The position numbers and the translations under genes are program-made. Source: Streptomyces spiramyceticus (GTDB taxonomy: Bacteria > Actinomycetota > Actinomycetes > Streptomycetales > Streptomycetaceae). Taken from it: a DNA stretch of 64,000 nt. Below, one piece after another: positions 34,035 to 43,184 of this stretch. The stretch is taken from the NCBI RefSeq assembly GCF_028807635.1, contig NZ_JARBAX010000001.1, positions 4,451,501 through 4,515,500 on the forward strand, given 5' to 3'. The notes beneath the pieces were generated by a model. That model was not told where the DNA came from. It was given only the letters and a program-made list of their open reading frames with translations, and made no database searches. Within the stretch, counting starts at the first letter, position 1, and each line of letters begins with the position of its first letter.

Positions 34035-34868
34035 ATGGGTTCGACCATCTGCCCGAGCCGCTCGAACACCGCTGACCTGGAGTGGACGGTGCTCAGTGCG
34101 GCCAAAACCGCCCCTCGTCGGGCGGCGGCCGGGTCGGATCGTCGTCTATCCTCCGATTCGAGCGGGTCCGCATTCGGTCCTGCCAAGGCGTTGGAGGAGG
34201 TGGGTCCGGTCACTGGGACCGACAGGGGGACCGACGACGGCCAGGCGGAGGAGAACACGCCGGAGACCACCGCCGAGCGCAACGCGCGCTTCGAGCGTGA
34301 CGCTCTTGGTTTCCTCGACCAGATGTACTCCGCCGCATTGCGTATGACACGTAATCCGGCCGACGCGGAGGACCTGGTGCAGGAGACGTATGCCAAGGCG
34401 TACGGGTCCTTCCACCAGTTCCGCGAGGGTACGAATCTGAAGGCATGGCTTTACCGCATTCTGACGAACACCTTTATCAACACGTACCGGAAGAAGCAGC
34501 GCGAACCTCAGCGCAGCGCCGCCGAGGAGATCGAGGACTGGCAGCTCGCACGCGCCGAGTCGCACATGTCGACGGGCCTGCGCTCCGCCGAGACGCAGGC
34601 GCTCGACCACCTGCCCGACTCGGACGTAAAGTCCGCGCTGCAGGCGATCCCCGAGGAGTTCCGCATAGCGGTCTATCTCGCGGATGTGGAGGGCTTTGCG
34701 TACAAGGAGATCGCGGACATCATGGGTACACCCATCGGCACGGTGATGTCCCGGCTGCACCGGGGCCGTCGTCAACTGCGCGGCATGCTTGAGGACTACG
34801 CGCGTGACCGCGGGCTGGTACCGGCGGGAGCCGGGGAGTCGAACGACGGGAAAGGTTCGGACTCATGA
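34035..34868 (+). CDS. sigR: ECF sigma factor SigR (long form SigR'; short form from 34200)
   Basis: ECF sigma factor of the thiol-oxidative stress response. Two starts fit known biology. GTG 34200, directly after GGAGGAG, gives the 222-residue sigma-R. ATG 34035 adds exactly 55 residues, matching the unstable sigma-R' isoform, which is made from the induced sigma-R promoter and degraded by Clp protease. Sigma-2 motifs: [24 protein letters not shown]; sigma-4: [40 protein letters not shown]. The stop overlaps the rsrA start (ATGA), consistent with coupled synthesis of the anti-sigma factor. Targets elsewhere include thioredoxin and mycothiol genes. Confidence 0.95.
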   Translation: MGSTICPSRSNTADLEWTVLSAAKTAPRRAAAGSDRRLSSDSSGSAFGPAKALEEVGPVTGTDRGTDDGQAEENTPETTAERNARFERDALGFLDQMYSAALRMTRNPADAEDLVQETYAKAYGSFHQFREGTNLKAWLYRILTNTFINTYRKKQREPQRSAAEEIEDWQLARAESHMSTGLRSAETQALDHLPDSDVKSALQAIPEEFRIAVYLADVEGFAYKEIADIMGTPIGTVMSRLHRGRRQLRGMLEDYARDRGLVPAGAGESNDGKGSDS

Positions 34869-35167
34869 GCTGCGGAGAGCCGCACGAGACTGACTGCTCA
34901 GAGGTCCTGGATCATCTCTACGAGTTCCTCGACCACGAGATGCCCGACAGCGACTGCAACAAGTTCGAGGTGCACTTCGAGGAGTGCTCCCCCTGCTTGG
35001 AGAAGTACGGCCTCGAACAGGCCGTGAAGAAGCTGGTGAAGCGCTGTTGCGGCAGTGACGACGTACCGGCGGACCTGCGGGCCAAGGTCATGGGGCGCAT
35101 CGACCTGATCCGCTCCGGTCAGGCCGTGCCCGACCAGGATGTGACGGCTGTGACAGAGGAGGCCTAG
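34865..35167 (+). CDS. rsrA: Redox-sensitive zinc anti-sigma factor RsrA
   Basis: 100 residues. Cysteines lie at 3, 11, 31, 41, 44, 61 and 62, with His37. This is the same numbering as S. coelicolor RsrA, including the ZAS motif H-x3-C-x2-C (HFEECSPC). Reduced, zinc-bound RsrA holds SigR. Disulfide stress forms a C11-C44 or related bond, ejects zinc and frees SigR. Translationally coupled to sigR through the ATGA overlap. All residues needed for redox switching are present. Confidence 0.96.
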   Translation: MSCGEPHETDCSEVLDHLYEFLDHEMPDSDCNKFEVHFEECSPCLEKYGLEQAVKKLVKRCCGSDDVPADLRAKVMGRIDLIRSGQAVPDQDVTAVTEEA

Positions 35168-35351
35168 GGCTTGTCCTAGCCTCCGCGCGCAGCGCGTCTG
35201 TGCAGTGCGTCTGCGTACGCCGGGACGAAAGCGGCCGATTATCACTCGAACGTGCTAATCGGCCCCTTCGTTCTGTTCCCACCCGTTCAACTCGCTAGCG
35301 TGGCGCACGAATTGGCGCGGGCGAACGGTAACGGACGCGGGAGCGAACCTG

Positions 35352-36959
35352 GTGAGAGCTCTGACGGGTGCGGCGCGGGCGTACATCCTCTGTGCGCTGC
35401 TCGCGGCCGCCTGCTGTGTCCTCCCCGCCTTCCACCCCGCCGCCCGCACCCCGTGGGGCCCCGTCACGCTGCTCGCCGTGGTGTACGCCGCCTGCGAGCT
35501 GCTCGGCCGTCGGCCCTTCCTCGTCAGCGCCGTACGGGTCGGGGCGGGGTCCTTCTTCCCGGTGCTGCTCGCCGCCGCGCTGCTCCTGCCGCCGTCGGCC
35601 GCCGCGCTCGTCGCCGTACCGGGGGCGCTCGTCGGCCATGTCGAGCGGCGCCCTCGCGCGGTACGGCGGGCCTGGCGCGCGGCGCAGCTCGCGCTCGCCG
35701 CCTGGGCCGCGGCGCACGTCTGCACGGCCCTCGACGGCCGGGCCCCGCTCGGCGGCGGGGGAGCGGGTGCAGGGGCGGGCGCAGGGACCTCGGCGGCGCA
35801 CGCGGCGGTGCCCGACTTTCCGTACGTCATGGTGCCCGCCGGCGCCGCCGTACTCGCCTTCTGCCTGGTCCTGTGCGCCCTCGACGGCGGCATTCTCGCC
35901 ACCGCCGAACGGCTGCCCGTCCGCAGCGCCTGGCGAGGGCTGCTGCTGCGGTCCCTCGCTCCGCACTGCGTGCAGGGTCTGGCCGGGCTGATGATGGCCG
36001 TCCTGTGGCGGAGTCCGTACGGCCCCCTCGCCGCGCTCTTCGTCCTCCTCCCGATGTACATCTCCTGCTGGATCTTCGCGCAGTACCACCGCGAGCGCGC
36101 CGCCCATCAGGCCACCATCCGCGCCCTCGTACAGGCCGTCGACATCAAGGACCGGTACACCCGCGGGCACAGCGAACGCGTCGGCCGGGCCTCCGTGATG
36201 ATCGCGCGAGAGCTGGGCATGGACGAGGACCGCATCGAGGTCCTGCGCTTCGCCGGAATCCTGCACGACGTCGGCAAACTCGGCGTCCCCACACGGCTGT
36301 TGCGCAAGGACGGCCCGCTGACACCAGAGGAGCGCCGCGTCATCGAGCTGCATCCCGAGTACGGGCACGAAATGGTCCGCGGCATCGGCTTCCTCGGCGA
36401 GGCGCGGTCCGCGATCCTGCACCACCACGAGCGGCTCGACGGCAGTGGGTATCCGTACGGTCTGGCGGGCACCCAGATCCCGGAGTTCGCGCGGGTCGTC
36501 GCCGTCGCCGACGCGTTCGACGCGATGACGTCGAACCGCTCGTACCAGCGGGCCAGGCCGGTCGGTACGGCGGTGGAGGAGCTGGACCGGTGCGCGGGGA
36601 CGCAGTTCGACCCGGTCATGGTGGCGGCACTGATCCGGGCCCTGGACCGGCACGGCTGGCACCAGCCGGTGACCGCGGACGAACAGACCCCGCCGCCCGC
36701 ACGAGTCGCCGCAGATACCCAAAGCGCGTCCAGAGGAAACGTCCCGCCCGGTCACGCCCCCCATGCGCCCCCCGCGCGCACCCCCCATGCGCCCCCCGCC
36801 CCGGGTCCTGGCCCCGCCGCCGGTCCCGGCCCCGCCGGTCCCGGCCCCGCCGGTCCCGGCCCCGCCGGTCCTGGCCCCGATCCCGGTCCTGGCCCCGCTC
36901 CCGACTCCGCCCTTGCTCCCGACTCCGCTCTCGCTCCTGACTCCGGACGGTCCGCATGA
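35352..36959 (+). CDS. Membrane-anchored HD-GYP-type phosphodiesterase-like protein
   Basis: 535 residues, GTG at 35352. About six hydrophobic segments lie in residues 8-245. From residue 253 an HD-GYP-like domain begins: ALVQAVDIKDRYTRGHSERV, the HD pair in ILHDVGKLGVP, ELHPEYGHEMVRGIGFL, and HHERLDGSGYPYGLAG, which contains the HHE and the DGxGYP signature. HD-GYP proteins hydrolyse cyclic di-nucleotides. Because the HD and GYP elements are intact, activity is plausible. Residues 440-535 are Pro/Gly/Ala/Asp-rich and disordered. The stop overlaps the next gene (ATGA). c-di-GMP controls Streptomyces development through BldD, so this may be relevant. Confidence 0.85.
   Translation: MRALTGAARAYILCALLAAACCVLPAFHPAARTPWGPVTLLAVVYAACELLGRRPFLVSAVRVGAGSFFPVLLAAALLLPPSAAALVAVPGALVGHVERRPRAVRRAWRAAQLALAAWAAAHVCTALDGRAPLGGGGAGAGAGAGTSAAHAAVPDFPYVMVPAGAAVLAFCLVLCALDGGILATAERLPVRSAWRGLLLRSLAPHCVQGLAGLMMAVLWRSPYGPLAALFVLLPMYISCWIFAQYHRERAAHQATIRALVQAVDIKDRYTRGHSERVGRASVMIARELGMDEDRIEVLRFAGILHDVGKLGVPTRLLRKDGPLTPEERRVIELHPEYGHEMVRGIGFLGEARSAILHHHERLDGSGYPYGLAGTQIPEFARVVAVADAFDAMTSNRSYQRARPVGTAVEELDRCAGTQFDPVMVAALIRALDRHGWHQPVTADEQTPPPARVAADTQSASRGNVPPGHAPHAPPARTPHAPPAPGPGPAAGPGPAGPGPAGPGPAGPGPDPGPGPAPDSALAPDSALAPDSGRSA
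36804..36948 (+). repeat. In-frame Pro-Gly-Pro-Ala tandem repeats
   Basis: Four near-perfect 15-bp units of the type GGTCCCGGCCCCGCC, then degenerate units, then two 18-bp units encoding Ala-Leu-Ala-Pro-Asp-Ser. They code for the C-terminal tail of the HD-GYP protein. Likely variable in length. Confidence 0.8.
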
Positions 36960-38260
36960 GTGCCGTCCCGTGGGGCCTCAGCGGGCATGTACCGAGGCGC
37001 AGGAGGGCGCAGCCGCCGTCGGCTCTTGCGCTCGTGTACTGCGCCGCCGCAGCGCTCACCGCCTACGCCCTCGGCAGCACCCTCTGGTACGGGCTGGCCG
37101 AGCCCGGTGTCGCCCTCGCTTTCGGGGTTCTCATCACCGTCGGCGAGCTCGCCCGCTGGGGCGCCCGGGGACCCGAGCGGGAGCCCACGCCGCTCGGCTC
37201 CGCCGGCGCCCTCGCCTACGCCCTGCTCGGGCAGAACGCCGCGCAGCCCACCACCCACGGCGTGCTCCAGGTCGTCGCCGTGGTCGTGACCGCCGCCCTC
37301 GTCGGGGCGGTGCCGCACATCGCGCGCGGGCACGGGCCCGACGTCGGCCAGGTCGCCCGCCGCGTCCTCACCGTCGCCTTCGCGGCCGTCTGTTTCCAGC
37401 CGCTGTACAACTCCGGGATGTTGCGGGAGTGGCTCGGTCACGGCCCGTACTACGCGATCTGCCTGCTCTTCCTCCTCGCCCTCACCGCCCTGTGCGACGC
37501 CGTGATCGCCGCCGCCATGGCACGTGCCCGCACCCGCTATCCGTACGGCCCGCTGCTCAGGGACGAGCTGCGGGCCCTGCTCGGGATCGGCTCCGCCGTC
37601 TGCGCCACGGGGGCCGTCATGGCGCTCGGCGTCGCCGTCGCCGGACTGTGGGCGCTGCCAGTCTTCTGCGTGCCGCTGCTGCTCACCCAGATGGCGTTCC
37701 GGCGGTTCGCGGCCGTCCGTACGACGTACCGCCAGACCATCACCTCCCTGGCCCGCGCCACCGAGATCGCCGGTTACACCCCGCCGGGCCACGCACGCCG
37801 CGTCGCCCTCCTCAGCGGCGCCGTCGGCCGCGAGCTCGGCCTCTCGGAGCCCGACCTCACGGTCCTGGAGTACGCCGCCCTGATGCACGACATCGGACAG
37901 CTCTCCCTCCTCGACCCTGTCCCCGCAGGGGCCACCGCCTCCCTGCCGCCCGCGGAACAGCGCCGCATCGCCCTGCTCGGCGGAGCCGTCGTACGTCAGA
38001 CCGGGGTGCCCGCCGAGGTCGCCGTGGTCGTGGAGCGGCAGGCCGACCCGTACCGGGAGCAGCCGCTGCCCGCCCGAATCGTCCGCGCCGTCAACGCATA
38101 CGACGATCTCTCGGGGGAAAGCGGCGGGGGACTGGGCGGACCGCTCAGCGCCCTGGAACAGCTCCGCCTGGGCACGGGAAACGACTATCAGCCCGAGGTC
38201 GTGGAATCCCTGGCGCGCGTCCTGTCGCGAGGCGGTCTGACCCCGTCCCCACCTGGGTAA
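36956..38260 (+). CDS. Membrane protein with degenerate HD domain
   Basis: 434 residues. The ATG overlaps the stop of the preceding HD-GYP gene (ATGA), so the two are coupled. Seven or so hydrophobic segments span residues 22-235. The C-terminal third resembles the HD-GYP domain (RATEIAGYTPPGHARRVALL, YAALMHDIGQLSLLDPV, RIVRAVNAYDDL). It keeps an HD pair but lacks the HHE and the GYP loop. It is probably a catalytically reduced partner or regulator of the upstream enzyme. The topology of both proteins suggests a membrane hetero-complex. Confidence 0.82.
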   Translation: MSAVPWGLSGHVPRRRRAQPPSALALVYCAAAALTAYALGSTLWYGLAEPGVALAFGVLITVGELARWGARGPEREPTPLGSAGALAYALLGQNAAQPTTHGVLQVVAVVVTAALVGAVPHIARGHGPDVGQVARRVLTVAFAAVCFQPLYNSGMLREWLGHGPYYAICLLFLLALTALCDAVIAAAMARARTRYPYGPLLRDELRALLGIGSAVCATGAVMALGVAVAGLWALPVFCVPLLLTQMAFRRFAAVRTTYRQTITSLARATEIAGYTPPGHARRVALLSGAVGRELGLSEPDLTVLEYAALMHDIGQLSLLDPVPAGATASLPPAEQRRIALLGGAVVRQTGVPAEVAVVVERQADPYREQPLPARIVRAVNAYDDLSGESGGGLGGPLSALEQLRLGTGNDYQPEVVESLARVLSRGGLTPSPPG

Positions 38261-38376
38261 CCCATGGGTAATGAGCGCCCCTGTGACCGGGCATGGTTGG
38301 ATGCAAAGAAGAGGAGAAAGTCGAAGTAGAAGGTGCCCGGGGGTACTGGCCCTTCAGCGACCGGCAGGCGGGAATC

Positions 38377-39357
38377 GTGAGGATCTTCGGGAAGGTACGG
38401 CATCGGCCCTCCGCCTCGTGGCGGCAGGCCACCGACCGCGCGTTCACGCTGATCGGTGACGGTCGGTACGAGGACGCGGGGGCGCTGCTGACGCGCGCGG
38501 CGGATCTCGAACCCTGGTTGTCCGAGTCCTGGTTCAACCTCGCGCTGCTGCACAAGTTCCGGCACGACTGGGAACAGGCACGGTCGGCGGGACTGCGAGC
38601 CGTCGCGCTCCTGGACCGGGAGACCGGCGCTCCGGACTGGTGGAACGTCGGCATCGCGGCCACCGCCCTCCAGGACTGGCCGCTCGCGCGCCGCGCCTGG
38701 CAGGCGTACGGCCTCAAGGTGCCCGGTGAGCCCACCGAGAGCGGCGAGCCCGTCGGCATGGAGCTCGGCAGCGCCGCCGTCCGCCTGTCGCCCGAGGGCG
38801 AGGCCGAAGTGGTGTGGGGCCGCAGACTCGACCCGGCCCGTATCGAGGTGCTGTCGATTCCGCTGCCCTCGTCTGGGCGGCGCTGGGGCGAGGTCGTCCT
38901 GCACGACGGCGTACCGCACGGCGAGCGCGTCACGGCCGCGGGGCCCTCGTTCCCCGTCTTCGACGAGATCGAGCTCTGGGCTCCCTCGCCCGTGCCCACC
39001 TGGGTGGTGCTCCTGGAGGCGGCGACCGAGGCCGACAGGGACGCCCTGGAGCGGCTGGCCGCCGACGCGGGATTCGCCGCCGAGGACTGGTCGTCGTCCG
39101 TACGGCTGCTCTGCCGCGCCTGCTCCGAGTCGCAGATGCCCAGCGACGAGGGCGACGGCGAGCACCTGGACCCGCACGACCACAGTGAACCGGGACACCC
39201 GGGGCCGCTCGGCCACCGCACGGCCGGCGAGCTGTGGGTGCCGGAGCGCGAGTGCGGCATAGCGGCACCGGCCGGTCTCGTCCGGGGTCTGCTGGACGGC
39301 TGGGTCGCCGACAGTCCGGACAGCCGCGAGTGGCGGGACCTCGAAGAAGTCTGCTGA
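38377..39357 (+). CDS. TPR-like repeat protein of unknown function
   Basis: 326 residues, GTG at 38377; the frame is open to 38293 but a basic RIFGKVRHRPSASWRQATDR start is more typical. Residues 15-120 contain two or three tetratricopeptide-like helices (ATDRAFTLIGDGRYEDAGALL, ESWFNLALLHKFRHDWEQA, NVGIAATALQDWPLARRAW). The C-terminal region, rich in Trp and acidic residues, resembles no domain I know. It has two Cys close together in LLCRACSES and an Asp/His cluster after it. It lies just before peptide deformylase but has its own spacing of 84 bp. Confidence 0.75.
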   Translation: MRIFGKVRHRPSASWRQATDRAFTLIGDGRYEDAGALLTRAADLEPWLSESWFNLALLHKFRHDWEQARSAGLRAVALLDRETGAPDWWNVGIAATALQDWPLARRAWQAYGLKVPGEPTESGEPVGMELGSAAVRLSPEGEAEVVWGRRLDPARIEVLSIPLPSSGRRWGEVVLHDGVPHGERVTAAGPSFPVFDEIELWAPSPVPTWVVLLEAATEADRDALERLAADAGFAAEDWSSSVRLLCRACSESQMPSDEGDGEHLDPHDHSEPGHPGPLGHRTAGELWVPERECGIAAPAGLVRGLLDGWVADSPDSREWRDLEEVC

Positions 39358-39441
39358 GGCCACGTGCCCCGGGCGGTGCCCTTAGGCTGTATGGGCACAT
39401 CATTCGGTGTTCCGGGGTTTTGAGGAAGGCGTACGGCGGAC

Positions 39442-40074
39442 ATGTCGCAGCAGGAGACGGACCAGCAGGTCATCAACGACGGGTTCGTCGTGGACACGGA
39501 GGACACCGAGGAGCGCGAGCAGGCGTACCGCGCGCGCGGCACCGCCCGCCCCATCACCGTCGTCGGCAACCCGGTCCTCCACAAGGAGTGCAAGGACGTC
39601 ACCGAGTTCGACGACAAGCTGGCCGCGCTGATCGACGACATGTTCGCCAGCCAGCGGGCGGCCGAGGGCGTCGGCCTCGCCGCCAACCAGATCGGTGTCG
39701 ACCTCAAGGTCTTCGTCTACGACTGCATGGACGACGACGGTGTGCGCCACGTCGGTGTCGTCTGCAACCCGGTCCTCGAAGACCTCCCGCAGGACCAGCG
39801 CAATCTGGACGAGGCGAACGAGGGCTGCCTGTCCGTCCCCACGGCGTACGCCGAACTGGCCCGCCCCGACTACGCGGTCGTGCACGGCCAGGACGCCCGG
39901 GGCAACGCCATCAAGGTGCGCGGCAGCGGTTACTTCGCGCGCTGCCTCCAGCACGAGACGGACCACCTGTACGGCTACCTGTACATCGACCGTCTGTCGA
40001 AGCGCGACCGCAAGGACGCGCTGAAGCAGATGGCAGAGGGCACGCCGCGCTACGAGGTCGTCCCGAACGACTGA
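39442..40074 (+). CDS. def: Peptide deformylase
   Basis: 210 residues. The three PDF motifs are present: [10 protein letters not shown] (motif 1), EGCLSVP (motif 2, Cys metal ligand) and QHETDH (motif 3, HExxH ligands). A 30-residue acidic extension precedes the catalytic core. The enzyme removes the N-formyl group from nascent proteins using an Fe or Zn ion. Streptomyces usually has several def paralogues, so this is one of a set. A terminator follows 20 bp after the stop. Confidence 0.95.
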   Translation: MSQQETDQQVINDGFVVDTEDTEEREQAYRARGTARPITVVGNPVLHKECKDVTEFDDKLAALIDDMFASQRAAEGVGLAANQIGVDLKVFVYDCMDDDGVRHVGVVCNPVLEDLPQDQRNLDEANEGCLSVPTAYAELARPDYAVVHGQDARGNAIKVRGSGYFARCLQHETDHLYGYLYIDRLSKRDRKDALKQMAEGTPRYEVVPND

Positions 40075-40094
40075 TCTCGCGTACGTACGACGCC

Positions 40095-40137
40095 AAGAGG
40101 GCCCCGTGCCGCCGGTTCGCCGGTGCGGGGCCCTCTT
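40095..40137. terminator. Hairpin terminator after def
   Basis: Perfect 12-bp stem, arms 40095-40106 and 40126-40137, whose loop contains a second small GCCGG/CCGGT pairing. Confidence 0.78.
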
Positions 40138-40376
40138 CGCTGCCGTCACCGTCGCCATTGGTCGGACAAATGACCCTGGCCGACGCCCTGTTGACGCGCG
40201 TCCAGGGGGGCGTCAGTCTCGGGCGTGCCCCGCTCCTGTGCTCCCCGTTTCCCGGCATGGAGGTCCAATGCTCCGACGTACCGCGAGATGTGCGCTCAGT
40301 ATTGTCATGCTCATGATTGACGCGCTGGCCGCTACGGCCCCCTCCTGACGGCCGCACCGGAAGGCCGGCACGGACC
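40138..40376. other. Intergenic stretch between def and the AraC-type gene
   Basis: The 302-bp gap between convergent genes (40075-40376) holds the def terminator and otherwise nothing I can name. A GGCCGGCAC/GTGCCGGCC inverted repeat (40363-40396) straddles the end of the AraC-type gene and may terminate it. Confidence 0.5.
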
Positions 40377-41345
40377 CTACGCGGCCTGTGCCGGCCCCCG
40401 GAATGTGCGGCGGTAGGCGTTCGGGGTCGTGCCCAGTGACCGTACGAATTGATGACGCAGCGCCGCCGCGTTCCCGAACCCCGCGCGGCCCGCGATCGCG
40501 TCCACCGTGTGGTCCGTCGCCTCCAGCAACTCCTGGGCGAGGAGGACCCGCTGGCGCAGCAGCCAGCGGTACGGCGTCGTGCCCGTCTCCTGGAGGAAGC
40601 GGCGCGCGAACGTCCGGGGCGACATGTGCGCCCGTTCGGCCAGTTGCTCCACGGTCATCTCCTGGTCCAGATGCCGCTCCATCCAGGCCAGCACCCCGCC
40701 CACCGTGTCGCAGCGCGCGTACGTCAGCGGACGCTCGATGTACTGCGCCTGTCCGCCGTCGCGGTGCGGCGGGACGACCATGCGGCGGGCGATGGTGTTG
40801 GCGACCTCGGAACCGTGTTCCTGGCGTACGACATGCAAGCAGGCGTCGATCCCGGCGGCCGTGCCGGCCGACGTGATGACCGGGCCCTCGTCGACGTACA
40901 GTACATCCGGCTCGACCCGTGCCCGCGGATGGCGGCGGGCCAGCTCTGCGGAGTGCCGCCAGTGGGTCGTGCACCGGCGCCCGTCCAGCAGCCCCGCCGC
41001 GCCCAGTACGAACGCGCCCGAGCAGACGCTGAGCACCCGGGCCCCGCGGTCGACGGCCCGGCGCAGGGCGTCGAGCAGCGGCTCGGGGTAGGTGCGGGCC
41101 TCGCAGTGCTGGTCGGCGGGGATGGCGATGAGGTCGGCGCTGTCCAGCCGGTCGAGTCCGTGCGGTACGGAGATGGAGAAGGCGCCGGAACGGGCGCTCA
41201 GCGGGCCCGGTTCGGCGGCGCAGACCGCGAAGTCGTAGACCGGCAGCCCCTGATCGCTGCGGTCGATACCGAACACCTCACAGATGACGCCGAGTTCGAA
41301 GGGATTGACTCCGTCGACCAGCGCCACGGCCACGTTTTTCAGCAT
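40377..41345 (-). CDS. AraC-family (GlxA-type) regulator, possible NrdS
   Basis: 322 residues, ATG at 41345. The N-terminal DJ-1/PfpI-like domain (VAVALVDGVNPFELGVICEVFG, VLSVCSGAFVLGAAGLLDGR with the nucleophile-elbow Cys) is joined to a C-terminal AraC double helix-turn-helix (MTVEQLAERAHMSPRTFARRF, AIAGRAGFGNAAALRHQFVRS). GlxA-type regulators sense unknown ligands. In S. coelicolor an AraC-like gene, nrdS, follows nrdAB in one operon. Here an AraC-type gene lies 1.8 kb downstream of nrdB on the same strand, with two genes inserted between. NrdS identity is therefore only a suggestion. Confidence 0.85.
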   Translation of the reverse strand: MLKNVAVALVDGVNPFELGVICEVFGIDRSDQGLPVYDFAVCAAEPGPLSARSGAFSISVPHGLDRLDSADLIAIPADQHCEARTYPEPLLDALRRAVDRGARVLSVCSGAFVLGAAGLLDGRRCTTHWRHSAELARRHPRARVEPDVLYVDEGPVITSAGTAAGIDACLHVVRQEHGSEVANTIARRMVVPPHRDGGQAQYIERPLTYARCDTVGGVLAWMERHLDQEMTVEQLAERAHMSPRTFARRFLQETGTTPYRWLLRQRVLLAQELLEATDHTVDAIAGRAGFGNAAALRHQFVRSLGTTPNAYRRTFRGPAQAA

Positions 41346-41426
41346 GCTCGCAGTGTGGCAGCAATTCGACGTTCCATGACAGTCCTGCCACTCACTTTTC
41401 TGGGCGGGAAAGACCACAGTGGAGCC

Positions 41427-41645
41427 ATGACAACCTTCCTGAACTACCTCGCAGTCCTGACCGTCTTCCTGCTCCTCACCCTCCCTTCCTTCATCGGACA
41501 CGCCAGAGAACGCCGGATCGACCGGCAGCTCCGGGAGGCCGGGAACCCCCGCCCGCGTCAGCCTGAAACAGCACGCAGGGCGCCCGGCCGGCGGCCGGTC
41601 AGGCGGTCCATCGCGACGGACGTGCTGTCGTCGGCCGGCAGGTGA
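41427..41645 (+). CDS. Small single-pass membrane protein
   Basis: 72 residues, ATG at 41427 with GTGGAG 4 bp upstream. Residues 3-22 (FLNYLAVLTVFLLLTLPSFI) form one transmembrane helix; the rest is a basic, Arg/Pro-rich tail. It starts 81 bp from the divergent AraC-type gene. Its last 88 bp overlap the 3' end of the XRE regulator on the other strand, so its true end or reality is less certain than for the neighbours. Confidence 0.5.
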   Translation: MTTFLNYLAVLTVFLLLTLPSFIGHARERRIDRQLREAGNPRPRQPETARRAPGRRPVRRSIATDVLSSAGR

Positions 41646-42412
41646 ACGATGAGGCGCTGGTCGTCGTCGGCGGGCAGTTCGAGCGTCTCGTACGCCAGCC
41701 TCAGCTCGCCCGCCTCCGGGTGCACGAGGCGGGTGACGCCGCTGGACCTCGGAAGCCCCGGCAGCGTGTCCACGCGCCCGCTGAAGTCCGCCCCGGCGGT
41801 GACGGTCAACTCGTCGGCGAGCACCGCGACATGCGCGTCCGCCCGGAAAGGGCCCTGCTTGAGCGCCGCCACCTGCTCGTCGGCGACGAGGCCCCAGTCG
41901 GGGTACGCGGTACGCGCCCGGGGGTCGGTGAACACGAAGCGGGCGAGGTTCGGCGGCGTGCCGTCCAGCAGGCCGATCGGGCCCGCCAGCCGCTCGTAGC
42001 CCTCCGTGCGGGCGAGGATCTCGCTCAGCCGGTTGACCAGCACGGCGGGTGTGGGCTCCAGCCGGTCGAGGAGTGCCCGCACGGTGGGCCGTACCGTACG
42101 GACGGGTGACGCGCCGCCCATGCAGTTGAATCCCGCGTCGGCCGCCTTGGTGAGGCGGTGCAGGTGGATGCGCTCGCTCGCGGTCAGCCGCAGCGCGTCG
42201 GCCAGCGCGGACAGCACCTGGGCGGAGGGCCGGCGGTCGCGCCCCTGCTCCAGACGTGTCACGTACTCGACGCTGACGCCCGCAAGCGTGGCCAGCTCGG
42301 AGCGGCGCAGGCCCGGTGTGCGGCGGCGGGCGCCGGTGGGCAGCCCCACCTCGGCGGGTGTGACGGCTTCACGGCGGATGCGCAGGAAGAGGCCCAGCTC
42401 GTTGTCGCTCAC
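41558..42412 (-). CDS. XRE-family regulator with MmyB-like ligand domain
   Basis: 284 residues, GTG at 42412. An N-terminal helix-turn-helix (RRSELATLAGVSVEYVTRLEQGRDRRPS) is followed by the MmyB-like C-terminal domain (LVNRLSEILARTEGYERL, FVFTDPRARTAYPDWG, LRLAYETLELPADDDQRLIVHLPAD). This pattern is very common in actinobacteria, often next to a divergent oxidoreductase that it controls. The divergent FMN reductase gene starts 164 bp away and is the likely target. Confidence 0.9.
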   Translation of the reverse strand: MSDNELGLFLRIRREAVTPAEVGLPTGARRRTPGLRRSELATLAGVSVEYVTRLEQGRDRRPSAQVLSALADALRLTASERIHLHRLTKAADAGFNCMGGASPVRTVRPTVRALLDRLEPTPAVLVNRLSEILARTEGYERLAGPIGLLDGTPPNLARFVFTDPRARTAYPDWGLVADEQVAALKQGPFRADAHVAVLADELTVTAGADFSGRVDTLPGLPRSSGVTRLVHPEAGELRLAYETLELPADDDQRLIVHLPADDSTSVAMDRLTGRRPGALRAVSG

Positions 42413-42575
42413 CTTCCGAACGTAACACCGGCTGCCGGACCGGATCGTGGCCCTGCCACTACCAGTCTCGGCCCGGCCTTCCTGGTCCCGGCTGCGCCCG
42501 GCAGATTGAGGGACGTGACCCCGACGGGTCACTCCCACACCTCGTATGCCGGACAACCGGACAAGGAGCACAGCC

Positions 42576-43178
42576 ATGCACAGTGAGACGCCCCTCAATC
42601 TCGCGGTCGTCATCGGAAGCGTCAGGGAGGGCCGGTTCGGACCGGTCGTCGCCAACTGGTTCGTCGAACAGGCCGAGCAGCACGGCCGGTTCACCGTAGA
42701 CCTCATCGACCTGGCGGATACGCCGATCCCGCTGGAGCTGCCGGCCGTGCCGCCGGCGATGCAGCCCGACCTGGCCCGCCCCGCGAGCATGGAGCCCCTC
42801 ACCCGCCGGCTCGCCGCCGCCGACGCGGTCGTCGTACTGACGCCGGACTACAACCGCAGCTTCCCGGCCTCGCTCAAGGCCGCCGTCGACTGGCACTACA
42901 CCGAATGGCAGGCCAAGCCGATCGGCTTCGTCGGTTACAGCGGAGGCAGCGGCGGCCTCCTGGCCATCGAACAGCTCCGCCAGGTCTTCAACGAGCTGCA
43001 CGCCCACACGGTCCGCGACTACGTCTCGTTCCCCCGGTATTACGAGCTCTTCAGCCCCGACGGGAGCCTCAAGAACCCCGAAGAGCCCAACGGCGCCGCG
43101 AAGGTCCTGCTCGACCAGCTTCACTGGTGGGGCTCGGTCCTCCACGACGCCAGGCGCGACCGCCCGCTCGCGGTCTGA
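42576..43178 (+). CDS. NADPH-dependent FMN reductase-family flavoprotein
   Basis: 200 residues, ATG at 42576 with AAGGAG 8 bp upstream. Flavodoxin-like fold: phosphate-binding IGSVREGRFGPVVANW at residues 13-28 and TPDYNRSFPASLKAAVDW near residue 90, where the canonical motif is PEYN. Family members reduce FMN, quinones or azo compounds. Control by the divergent XRE regulator is likely. It converges on nrdB with 6 bp between stops and no visible terminator, so transcript collision or overlap is possible. Confidence 0.9.
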   Translation: MHSETPLNLAVVIGSVREGRFGPVVANWFVEQAEQHGRFTVDLIDLADTPIPLELPAVPPAMQPDLARPASMEPLTRRLAAADAVVVLTPDYNRSFPASLKAAVDWHYTEWQAKPIGFVGYSGGSGGLLAIEQLRQVFNELHAHTVRDYVSFPRYYELFSPDGSLKNPEEPNGAAKVLLDQLHWWGSVLHDARRDRPLAV

Positions 43179-43184
43179 GGCTTC

